60,084 nt of DNA from an uncultured Eubacteriales bacterium (GTDB taxonomy: Bacteria > Bacillota > Clostridia > Christensenellales > Aristaeellaceae), in assembly GCA_902793325.1 (NCBI GenBank), contig CADBCY010000015.1, positions 1 to 60,084 of the forward strand, in the 5' to 3' direction. The notes beneath the pieces were generated by a model. That model did not search any database. It had not been told where the DNA came from and saw nothing but the letters and a program-made list of their open reading frames with translations. This document shows positions 1 to 7,600 of the stretch, piece by piece (the stretch's first letter is position 1; the number at the start of each line of letters is the position of its first letter). Position numbers and translations under genes: made by a program.

Positions 1-18
1 CAATATCATACAAACGCT

Positions 19-54
19 GCCAGGTCTGCGCAAGACCTGGCATTACTTTTTTCG
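19..54 (+). terminator. Rho-independent terminator of an upstream plus-strand unit
   Basis: A perfect 9-bp stem (GCCAGGTCT at 19-27, AGACCTGGC at 33-41) with a 5-nt loop is followed by a T run at 47-52. The gene it would end lies before the window, so its target is inferred. Confidence 0.6.
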
Positions 55-65
55 TGTCCCATTAT

Positions 66-98
66 AAAGAGGCTGCCTCGTTTTGAGACAGCCCCTTT
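66..98 (-). terminator. Probable terminator of the dnaB operon
   Basis: Interrupted inverted repeat (AAAG-a-GGCTG-c-CTC at 66-79 with GAG-a-CAGCC-c-CTTT at 85-98). Read on the minus strand the stem ends in CTTTATAAT. It lies downstream of dnaB. The T tract is short, so function is inferred. Confidence 0.4.
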
Positions 99-118
99 GC
101 TCTGCCTTGGGGCGGCAT

Positions 119-180
119 GGGGCAGCTTATTACTTACTCTCTATAGGGAAGAATACAGAGGTTATATATAAAGCTGCCCC
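119..180. repeat. Inverted repeat with 42-nt AT-rich core
   Basis: Exact 10-bp arms GGGGCAGCTT (119-128) and AAGCTGCCCC (171-180) enclose an AT-rich stretch unlike the surrounding high-GC DNA. It sits just downstream of dnaB on the minus strand. It has no coding potential and its role is unknown. Confidence 0.5.
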
Positions 181-213
181 AATCTGCCCTGCATGGATGC
201 GCAGGATCCGGCG

Positions 214-1581
214 CTATCGCGACACGGCCTCCTTCGCGTTGGGCGAAAGGTCCATGAACCAGGTGTACTCGCCCTTCCAGCCCAGCTTCACGGTGCCGAG
301 GGCGCCGTTGCGCTGCTTGGCGATGATGAGCTCCGCCATGTTCTTGTCGGGGGTCTCGGGGTCGTAATACTCCTCGCGGTGAATGAACATCACCACGTCC
401 GCGTCCTGCTCGATGGCGCCCGACTCGCGGATGTCCGACAGCAGCGGCCGGTGGTTGGATCGGCCCGCGGGGGCGCGCGAGAGCTGTTGCAGCGCGATGA
501 CCGGCACGTTCAGCTCCATCGCCAGGCCCTTCAGCGTGCGGGAGATCTGGGAAACCTCCTCCTGTCGGCTGCCCGTCTGGCCCGTGGCGGACATCAGGGA
601 CAGGTAATCCACCAGCACCACGTCCAGGCCGTGGTCCATTTGCAGCCTGCGGGCCTTGGAACGCATCTCCGGCACGGTGATGCCCGGCGTACAGTCGATG
701 AAGATCGCCGCGGAGCCGATGGTCACCAGCGCGTCCGCCAGGCGTTCCCATTCGTCCTGCTGCAGGTCGCCCCGGCGCACGTGCTGCATGTCCACCCTCG
801 CCTCGGTGCACAGCATGCGCATGGCCAACTGCTCGGCGGGCATTTCCAGCGAGAACACCGCCGCCTTCTTGCCCGCGCGGATGGCCGCGTTTTCGATGAA
901 GTTCATGCCGATGGCCGTCTTGCCCATGGCGGGTCGCCCGGCCACCAGGATCATCTCGCCGCCGTGCAGGCCCGTGAGCAGTTCGTCCAGCGCCGCGTAG
1001 CCGGTGGGCACGCCCTCGATCCGACCGTGGTTCTTGTACAGCTCCTCGATCTTCATGAAGGTGTTCACCAGCACGGGCTGGATCTCCTGCAGCTCCTCGC
1101 CCGCCTTGCGCATGGTGATGTCGTAGACGGCCTTCTCGGCGCTCTCCAGGATGTCCGCGTTGTCGCGGGCGCCGGAGTAGCAGTCCTCCTGGATGCGCTC
1201 CGTCGCGGCGATCAGGCGCCTGAGCGTGGCCTTGTCCTCCACGATCTGTATGTACGCGGGCATGCTGACCGGCGAGGGCACGCCCTCGCGCATCAGTTCC
1301 GCCAGGTATTGCACGCCGCCCACGGCCTCCAGCTTGCCCCGGCGGGAGAGCACCTCGTCCAGGGTGCCCACCTCGATGGGCCTGGAGGTCGCCGCCATGT
1401 GCTGCATGGCGGAGAAGATTTCGCGGTTCGCCGGGTCGTAGAAGTCCTCCGGCGTCAGCTTCTCGATGCCCTGCAGCGCCGATTCGCGGGAGCGCAGCAT
1501 GCCGCCCAGCACCGCGCGCTCCGAGGCCACGTGGCTCGGCGGCGTGCGCGGAGCGGTCGAATCCGGGATGTACTGTTCCAT
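214..1581 (-). CDS. dnaB: Replicative DNA helicase DnaB
   Basis: Hexameric helicase that unwinds DNA at the replication fork (DnaC in B. subtilis naming). The 455-residue length is normal. The N-terminal primase-interacting domain covers about residues 15-120. The RecA-like domain carries Walker A GRPAMGKT, a Walker B strand ending DVVLVDYLSLM, and the arginine-finger region with SDIRESGAIEQDAD, all typical of DnaB. The gene starts 6 bp after the rplI stop, so it is the last gene of a DUF2232-rplI-dnaB unit, an order common in Bacillota. The start ATG at 1581 has only a weak purine-rich site, consistent with translational coupling to rplI. Confidence 0.97.
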   Translation of the reverse strand: MEQYIPDSTAPRTPPSHVASERAVLGGMLRSRESALQGIEKLTPEDFYDPANREIFSAMQHMAATSRPIEVGTLDEVLSRRGKLEAVGGVQYLAELMREGVPSPVSMPAYIQIVEDKATLRRLIAATERIQEDCYSGARDNADILESAEKAVYDITMRKAGEELQEIQPVLVNTFMKIEELYKNHGRIEGVPTGYAALDELLTGLHGGEMILVAGRPAMGKTAIGMNFIENAAIRAGKKAAVFSLEMPAEQLAMRMLCTEARVDMQHVRRGDLQQDEWERLADALVTIGSAAIFIDCTPGITVPEMRSKARRLQMDHGLDVVLVDYLSLMSATGQTGSRQEEVSQISRTLKGLAMELNVPVIALQQLSRAPAGRSNHRPLLSDIRESGAIEQDADVVMFIHREEYYDPETPDKNMAELIIAKQRNGALGTVKLGWKGEYTWFMDLSPNAKEAVSR

Positions 1582-1587
1582 ATTCGC

Positions 1588-2040
1588 CTACTTCGTCTGG
1601 ATCTTGACGTTCACGATCATCCGCGTGGAGATGCCGGGGTACAGCTTCAACGTCACGAAGGACTGGCCCGCCGAGCGGATCGGCTCCTCCTGCTCCAGCT
1701 TGCGCTTGTCCACCTCGATGTTGTGCTGCGCCTTCAGCGCCGCGGCGATCTGATCGTTGGTGACGGAGCCGTACAGCTTGCCGTTCTCGCCGCCCTTCAC
1801 CTCGAGCTGGATCACCTTCCCCTTCAGCTCGCGGGCGCGGACCTCCGCCTGCTGCTTGCGCACCTCTTCGCGGTGCTTGTCCGCGCTCTGGGACTTGGTC
1901 AGGGAATTGACCGCCTCCGCCGTAGCCTCCTTCGCCATCTTGCGGGGAATCAGGTAGTTGCGGGCATAGCCGTCGGAGATCTCCAGGATCTGATCCTTCT
2001 TGCCCGTGCCCTTGATGTCCTGAAGCAGGATAACCTTCAT
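1588..2040 (-). CDS. rplI: 50S ribosomal protein L9
   Basis: L9 of the large ribosomal subunit. The 150 residues match the usual length. The N-terminal globular domain begins MKVILLQDIKGTGKKDQ and includes the NYLIPR segment of the L9 signature. A long charged helix around residues 45-75 joins it to the C-terminal domain. A strong AGGAGG lies about 8 bases before the ATG. It lies between DUF2232 and dnaB; in B. subtilis gdpP normally sits beside it, but there is no room for it here. Confidence 0.97.
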   Translation of the reverse strand: MKVILLQDIKGTGKKDQILEISDGYARNYLIPRKMAKEATAEAVNSLTKSQSADKHREEVRKQQAEVRARELKGKVIQLEVKGGENGKLYGSVTNDQIAAALKAQHNIEVDKRKLEQEEPIRSAGQSFVTLKLYPGISTRMIVNVKIQTK

Positions 2041-2053
2041 CGCGTTCTACCTC

Positions 2054-3151
2054 CTATGTGTCTGGGTCGTCCGGACCCGAATCACCCTTGCCGCCGTCGT
2101 TCCTGGCCATCAGCCTGCGCATCGTGCCGCGCCGGCCGAACAGCGCCGAGCAGATGCCCACGATCATCAGGACCGTGGCGAGGTCCCGGAATACGAGGGA
2201 TGCGCACAGCGTAAAGCCGATCAGGAACCTGCGCCACTTGAAGCTCATGCCCCGGTCCAGGTAGCGGCGGTCCATCGCCGACAGCGCCTGGAACAGGAAC
2301 GTGAAGCTGGCCAGTTGGTGCACGGTGGCGTACACCGCGCCGCCGGAAGAGATGCCTCCCTGCGCCAGCGCGTAGCTGACCACCCACAACACCAGCATGC
2401 CCAGCGTCACGTGGGCCGGCAGGAACCACCCCGTCATGCCCACGAAGCTGCGCGTGGTGGCGATGCCGCGCATCGCCATGCGCCAGTTGCCCCAGAGCAC
2501 CGTCAGCACCGCGGACACCAGCGCGCCGGAGAGCAGCGCCCCGGGGAGCATCTGGCCGTAGGTCTGCTGCATCAAGTCCAGCACGCCCATCAGGCTCGCG
2601 CGGTAGTCGGAGATGCTGATGCCGCTGAACGCCTGGCTGCCCTCCATGGACAGCGCGGAGTTGACCGCCTCCACGAACGGCGAGAGCGCGGCGTCCGGGA
2701 TGTATCTGAACTGCTGGCGCATCACGTCCATGAAGCGCTGGATCATGCTGCCGCCGAAGCTCGCGTAAGCGATGACTACCGCGCCCACCATGCCCCCGAA
2801 GTAGAGCAGCAGCGAGGCGCGCATCTGGTCGAAGAAGGGGCGCGTGCCCCGGATGCCGGGGATCAGCAGCACCGCGGGCAATACGGCGGCGGCGAGGTCC
2901 ATGGCCATCAGCGTGGGGCCGAAGAACCACCCCGTGGCCCCGAGCTGCACGGCGACGAAAGCGCCCGCCGGCACCCAGCCCGCGGCGCTGTAGAAAAACA
3001 CCGTCATGATGCCGCCCAGCATCAACACCGGGCACAGCGACATGACCTGGACCACGGTGACGACCGGCAGCATCAGTCCGATAACCGCGGCCAGCACCGT
3101 CATTCCGATCACGCGCCCCACGGGCGGGCGGTTGCTCTGGTCAAAGTTCAA
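2054..3151 (-). CDS. DUF2232 (YybS-like) polytopic membrane protein
   Basis: A 365-residue integral membrane protein with about eight hydrophobic segments. By sequence character and position beside rplI-dnaB it belongs to the DUF2232/YybS family, whose function is unestablished. The start is a TTG at 3151, chosen because GGAGG lies 7 bases upstream and no better ATG is in frame. The C-terminal tail is hydrophilic and Asp/Gly-rich (GGKGDSGPDDPDT). It ends 13 bp before rplI, so the three genes are probably co-transcribed. Family assignment is from general features and context. Confidence 0.75.
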   Translation of the reverse strand: MNFDQSNRPPVGRVIGMTVLAAVIGLMLPVVTVVQVMSLCPVLMLGGIMTVFFYSAAGWVPAGAFVAVQLGATGWFFGPTLMAMDLAAAVLPAVLLIPGIRGTRPFFDQMRASLLLYFGGMVGAVVIAYASFGGSMIQRFMDVMRQQFRYIPDAALSPFVEAVNSALSMEGSQAFSGISISDYRASLMGVLDLMQQTYGQMLPGALLSGALVSAVLTVLWGNWRMAMRGIATTRSFVGMTGWFLPAHVTLGMLVLWVVSYALAQGGISSGGAVYATVHQLASFTFLFQALSAMDRRYLDRGMSFKWRRFLIGFTLCASLVFRDLATVLMIVGICSALFGRRGTMRRLMARNDGGKGDSGPDDPDT

Positions 3152-3213
3152 ATCATTTCCTCCGATTGTTTTCAGAAACGCGGCGCGGGGAGGATGAGTC
3201 CTCCACCATTTTT

Positions 3214-3415
3214 ATCTTGATTGTCGGCACGCTGCGCAACTCGCTTCACCTAATCATTATATCCTTGATTGTCGCCGTGCGCTTCGCGGCCCGGCGACCC
3301 GGCCGACGGCCCTTCGGGCCCGTCGCCTAATCATTATTTCCTTGATTGTCGCCGTGCGCTTCGCGGCCCGGCGACCCGGCCAACCGCGCTTCGCGCCGGT
3401 TGCCTAATCATTATA
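3214..3415. repeat. Tandem hairpin repeat array, 77-bp period
   Basis: The spacer between DUF2232 and the mscS-like gene holds a tandem repeat. The segment CCTAATCATTAT recurs at 3249, 3326 and 3403 (period 77), and CTTGATTGTCG opens units at about 3216, 3264 and 3341. Units 2 and 3 each hold an identical hairpin (GTCGCCG with CGGCGAC around a TTC-loop core) and a second 9-bp hairpin at 3304-3325 and 3381-3402 whose sequence differs but whose pairing is kept. Unit 1 is degenerate and shorter. No coding sequence is seen in 3152-3464. Confidence 0.8.
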
Positions 3416-3446
3416 CCACGCTTTTCTTTCATTGTCGATAATCGGA

Positions 3447-3475
3447 AAGAAAAAAACGAGCGGATCAGCCGCTCG
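3447..3475 (-). terminator. Rho-independent terminator of the mscS-like gene
   Basis: Stem CGAGCGG/CCGCTCG (3457-3463 with 3469-3475) is followed on the minus strand by seven T residues and a further T-rich stretch. The stop codon of the channel gene lies in the hairpin loop, an economical overlap of coding end and terminator. Confidence 0.85.
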
Positions 3476-4382
3476 TCTTTGCCGTGGGCATGGCGTAATG
3501 GGGCATGATGATGCCCTCCTTGTCGAAGCGGGCCTTCACGCGGGTGCGGATCTCGCGCTCGATGCGCCAGTTTTCGCCCACCGGGCACTCCACCGCCACG
3601 CGCACCACCACGGCGTCGGTTTCAAAGGACAGTATGCTCATGACCTCCGGGGTGGCGTTGATGCCGTTGATCTCCTTCCCCGCCAGCACCATCTCTTCCT
3701 CGATCATCTTCACCAGCCTCGCCTGGTCCTCCTCGTAGGGGCAGCGAATGTCGACGATGGCGCGCTTGAAGCCGCGGCTCATGTTGGTGATGGTGCGGAT
3801 GTCGCCGTTGGGGATGGTGAACAGGTTGCCGTTGTAGTTGCGCAGGGTGGTGGTGCGGATGGCGATGGCCTCGACCACGCCGTCCATGCCGTTGATGCTG
3901 ACGATGTCGCCCACGGCGATGCTGCCCTCCACCCAGATGAACAGGCCGGAGATCACGTCCTTCACCAGCGTCTGCGCGCCGAAGGCGATGGCGACGCCGC
4001 CCACCCCGGCCACGGCCAGCAGCGAGCTGACGTTCACACCGAAGAGGCTCAGCACCACGGTGGCCATGACGAAATATAGGATATAGTTGAACACGCTGGT
4101 GATCAGCGAGCGCAGCGTATCGACCTGCTGGGCCGTGCGCGCGCCCTTGCTGCCGCGCTTGCGCACCAGGGAAGCGATCATCCTGTGCCCGATGCGCAGC
4201 ACAATGCAGCCGATGAATACGATCAGCGCCGCCATCAGCAGCCGCACGGCGAACGCCGGGAGCCCCGTGAGTATGGTGCCCGCCTTGCTGCCCGCGGTTT
4301 CGATCAGGTCGCCGACCTGTTCCACCACTTCCTGGCCTGCCGTCGCCTCCGCCAGGCGGAGGGAATGTGTCCAGAATGTCAT
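3465..4382 (-). CDS. MscS-family mechanosensitive ion channel
   Basis: Small-conductance mechanosensitive channel of the cytoplasmic membrane that releases solutes on hypo-osmotic shock. The 305 residues match the MscS/YkuT class. An N-terminal hydrophobic helix, two further membrane helices and a Gly/Ala-rich pore helix (AVAGVGGVAIAFGAQ) are visible, followed by the beta domain (VEGSIAVGDIVSING) and the mixed alpha/beta C-terminal domain. The ATG at 4382 is preferred over a GTG two codons earlier because it has better spacing from GGAAAGGA. It stands alone between two terminators. Confidence 0.93.
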   Translation of the reverse strand: MTFWTHSLRLAEATAGQEVVEQVGDLIETAGSKAGTILTGLPAFAVRLLMAALIVFIGCIVLRIGHRMIASLVRKRGSKGARTAQQVDTLRSLITSVFNYILYFVMATVVLSLFGVNVSSLLAVAGVGGVAIAFGAQTLVKDVISGLFIWVEGSIAVGDIVSINGMDGVVEAIAIRTTTLRNYNGNLFTIPNGDIRTITNMSRGFKRAIVDIRCPYEEDQARLVKMIEEEMVLAGKEINGINATPEVMSILSFETDAVVVRVAVECPVGENWRIEREIRTRVKARFDKEGIIMPHYAMPTAKTSG

Positions 4383-4414
4383 GTGCACGTCCTTTCCGGT
4401 CGCTTCAGATATAG

Positions 4415-4445
4415 AACAAAAGAGACGAACGCTCCGTTCGTCTCT
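4415..4445 (-). terminator. Terminator after tRNA-Lys
   Basis: A perfect 10-bp stem (AGAGACGAAC at 4421-4430, GTTCGTCTCT at 4436-4445) with a 5-nt loop is followed on the minus strand by TTTGTTC. It lies just 3' of the tRNA and upstream of the mscS-like gene. Confidence 0.75.
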
Positions 4446-4450
4446 CCCAA

Positions 4451-4526
4451 TGGTACACCATCAGGGGCTCGAACCCTGGACACCCTGATTAAGAGTCAGG
4501 TGCTCTACCAACTGAGCTAATGGTGC
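4451..4526 (-). tRNA. tRNA-Lys (CTT)
   Basis: A complete 76-nt cloverleaf on the minus strand with encoded CCA (4451-4453). The acceptor arm is GCACCAT/ATGGTGT with a G-U first pair. The D arm reads AGCTCAGTTGGTAGAGC. The anticodon stem CCTGA/TCAGG holds loop CTCTTAA, giving anticodon CTT for the Lys codon AAG. The T arm is CCAGGGTTCGAGCCCCTG. It has its own consensus promoter and terminator, so it is a single-gene unit. Confidence 0.95.
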
Positions 4527-4546
4527 ATGTCCAACCGACAAATGGT

Positions 4547-4575
4547 ATTATACCTGCTTCGGCGCAGAATGTCAA
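4547..4575 (-). promoter_or_regulatory. Consensus vegetative promoter of tRNA-Lys
   Basis: Minus-strand TTGACA (4570-4575) and TATAAT (4547-4552) with exactly 17 bp between them, ending about 20 bp before the mature tRNA 5' end. Both hexamers match the sigma-A consensus perfectly. Confidence 0.9.
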
Positions 4576-4646
4576 TAGATTCCCATGAAAAGAAATCCGT
4601 CAAATCGTATTATGTTTTTGTTGAGATTCGCGGTGTGCGGCGGGGA

Positions 4647-4672
4647 GCGCCCGGGGCGATTGCCTCGGGCGC
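4647..4672 (-). terminator. Candidate terminator of the caspase-like gene
   Basis: Hairpin of GCGCCCG/CGGGCGC (4647-4653 with 4666-4672) and an inner GGC/GCC, just downstream of the large secreted-protein gene on the minus strand. It lacks a T run, so confidence is low. Confidence 0.35.
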
Positions 4673-4679
4673 CTGCCGG

Positions 4680-7600
4680 TTATTTCGGCTTGTAGATGGC
4701 CAGCCGCCCGTTGTTGCCGGCGAAGTACATCGGGTACTGCACGCCCACGCCCCAGTACCAGCTCTTGTTCCGGTATCCGGGGATGTTCGCGGTCACGCTC
4801 TTCTCCGCGTAGTCGAACAGCTCGTTCACGGTGATCACGCCGTCCTTGGCGCTGACGTTCCGCGTGGAGTCGGCCAGCATGTAGCCGGGCGCGCTGCCGC
4901 GGGAGTACTTGTCGCTCTGGATGTAGTAGTGTCCGCGCGCGTCGTAGCCGGTGCCCAGCAGCAGGAAGAAGGTGAAGAAGTCCACCGCCTGGTTGGGATT
5001 GGCGACGTTGTAGAAGCTGGCGCGCGTGTTGCTCGCCGCCGTCAGCACGGAGATGTTGCCCTTCACCGACAGCCTGTCGCGCACGTCGTTGATGAAGCAG
5101 CCGCTGTAGCAGGAATCCAGGATCAGCACCACCCTGCCGCTGCCGCCGCTGATGGCGCTGTAGAGCTCGTTGCTGGTCACCCGCTCGTAGGCCGTGCCCT
5201 TGCCGGAGGACGGCGACAGCGACAGGTAGTAGCCCTGCGTGTTCGCTATGTCGTTGCTATGGCCGTGGGTACAGAGGTAGATCAGCGACACGTCGTTCTC
5301 CCCCGCGCCGTTCACATAGGCGGTCAGGCGGCTCAGCAGCGCGGCCTTGCTCGGGTTCTGGAGGTTCGCGTAGGAGGTATAGCCGAGCCCGCTGTTCATG
5401 AACACCTTGTACACGCCGAGGGCATTGTTCCGGGTAAAGGCCAGCTTCCCGGCGCCCGCGTACTTGTTCATATCGTAGCTATAGGCCGTGAAGAGGCGGT
5501 ACCTCAGCGGCTCCTCGCGCACGACGAGCTTGCACTCGGCCGTCCTGCCGGTATCCGACCGGGCGGTGATCCGCGCTTTGCCGGGGCTGACGAACGTCAC
5601 GTAGCCCTTCGCGTCGACCGTCGCAACGCCTTCGTCGCTGGAGGTAAAGGTCACAGAGCCGCTCTCGCCGCTGCCGAAGGTGACGTTCAACTGCACGCCG
5701 CCGTCGCTCACCCGGCCCTGGCACTCCGCGGGCGACAGCACGACCCTCGTGACCGGCGCGTACACGCTGACGAGCATCGTGACGGAAGCGCCCCGGTACG
5801 TCGCCGTGATGATCGCCTCGCCGGGGGCGACGGCGCGGATGGTGTCGCCGCTCGCGGTCGCGACGGCTGGATCGCTGCTCTCGAGCTGCGCGCCGGTGAC
5901 GACGGTGCTGTCGTTCTGGTCGAGGATCTCGGGCCGGCGGGTCGTGCCCGTCCTGAGCCGCAAGGCGGTCTCCGTGAAGCGAATCCGCGTGCCGTCGTCC
6001 CCCGGCGTGATCGTGGGCGTGTGGCTGGGCTGCTCCTCCGACGGAGCGCTGCCCAGCACGTATACGGTGCACTCGGCCTGCGCGCCGCCGGTGGCGGTGA
6101 CGGTGATCCTGGTCACGCCCGGCTGCTTCGCGGAGATCATGCCCACGCCGTTCACGGTGGCCACGGCTTCGTCGCTGGACGTGTAGCTCGTGACGCTGCC
6201 CTGAGCGGGGTATTCCATGGCGCCCTTCAGCTGGAACGTCTCGCCCACCTTGATCGTCTTCCAGTAGAACGTGCTGTAGCGCCCGTCGCCGGCTTCCTCG
6301 ATCCGGCTGCTCACGTTGGTGAGGCGTATGTATTCCGGCGCGGGGCCGACGGTGATCGACGCCACGGCCTTGACCTTGCGGACGTACGTCTGCACGATGA
6401 TCTTCGTCGTGCCCGTCGAGAGCGCCGTTACCAGGCCGCCCGCGCTCACGGTGGCGACCTCGGGGTTGGTGCTGGTGAAGGTGTACGCGCCGGCCGCGCC
6501 CTTGCTCAGGGACACCTTGAGCGCCATGGTCTGTTCGATGCCCATGACGGCCTTGCCGGGCGATACGGTCACCTTCTTGGGCGCGCTTCGCACGGTGATC
6601 TTCCGCATCGCCTTCACGCCGTTGAAGGCGGTGAAGGTGATGGTGGCGGTGCCGACCTTCTTGCCCCTGACCACGCCCGTGGGCGATACCGACGCCACGT
6701 TCGGCTTGTCGCAGGTCACCGTGTACGCGCCCTCAACTTCCACGTCGTCCTCGTCCATGAGGTGCGGGTCCGTCACGATGTACTCGCCCACGCCGATGGT
6801 CGTCCGCGTGCCGCCGAAGGCGATGGCGCGCGGCCCCTTGACCACGGTGACGGGGCACTCGGCGGTAAACACCTCGGCGTCCGTTCGATGCGCGCTGGTG
6901 GCGCTCACGCGGATGATCGCTTCGCCGTCCTCCAGGCCCTGTACCGCGCCGGTCGCGGGATCCACGGTGATCCTGCCGGTGCCGTCCTCCCAGGTATAGC
7001 TGAACTTTGCCTTCGTGACGGCGTCGACGGCGTCGTAGGCCGTGGCTTCGATCGCCGCGGTCTGGAGCTCCGCAATGGTGAAGCGCTCGGGCAGCGTCAC
7101 CCGCGCCACGGGGGCCATGACGGTCAGCCTGAAGGTCGCGGTCTTGCCGTTGTAGGCGCGCACGGTAACGGTCGCCGTACCGCTGGCCTTCGCGGTCACG
7201 AGGCCGTCGGCGCTGACATCCGCGACGCTGCCGCCGCCCGAATACGTGAACGCGGAGGCGGCGCCGCTGTTGACGCGCGGCTGGATCTGTAGCCTGTCGC
7301 CCAGGTTGTACAGCGTCCCCGTGGCGGTAAACAGGGTGACCTTCTTGGGCGCGTCGACGACGCGCACGGCGCAGGTGGCGGTCTTGCCGTTCTGCGTGGT
7401 CGCCGTGATCTTCGCGCTGCCCTTCTTGAGTCCGGTCATCGCGCCGGTGGCGGCGTTCACGCGAACCACCTTGGGGTTGCTGGACTTCCACGTGACCGAC
7501 GCCGCGCTCTTCTCGGGCTCCAGCGTGTAGTCGAGCGCGGCGCGGGTCTCCCGCAGGCCGATGGACAGGTTCACGCGCCTGAGCGCGATGTGCTCCGGCC

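Noticed and set aside
193-2214. A 673-codon open frame on the plus strand
   Set aside because: Antisense to dnaB and rplI, with no recognisable motif and biased composition.
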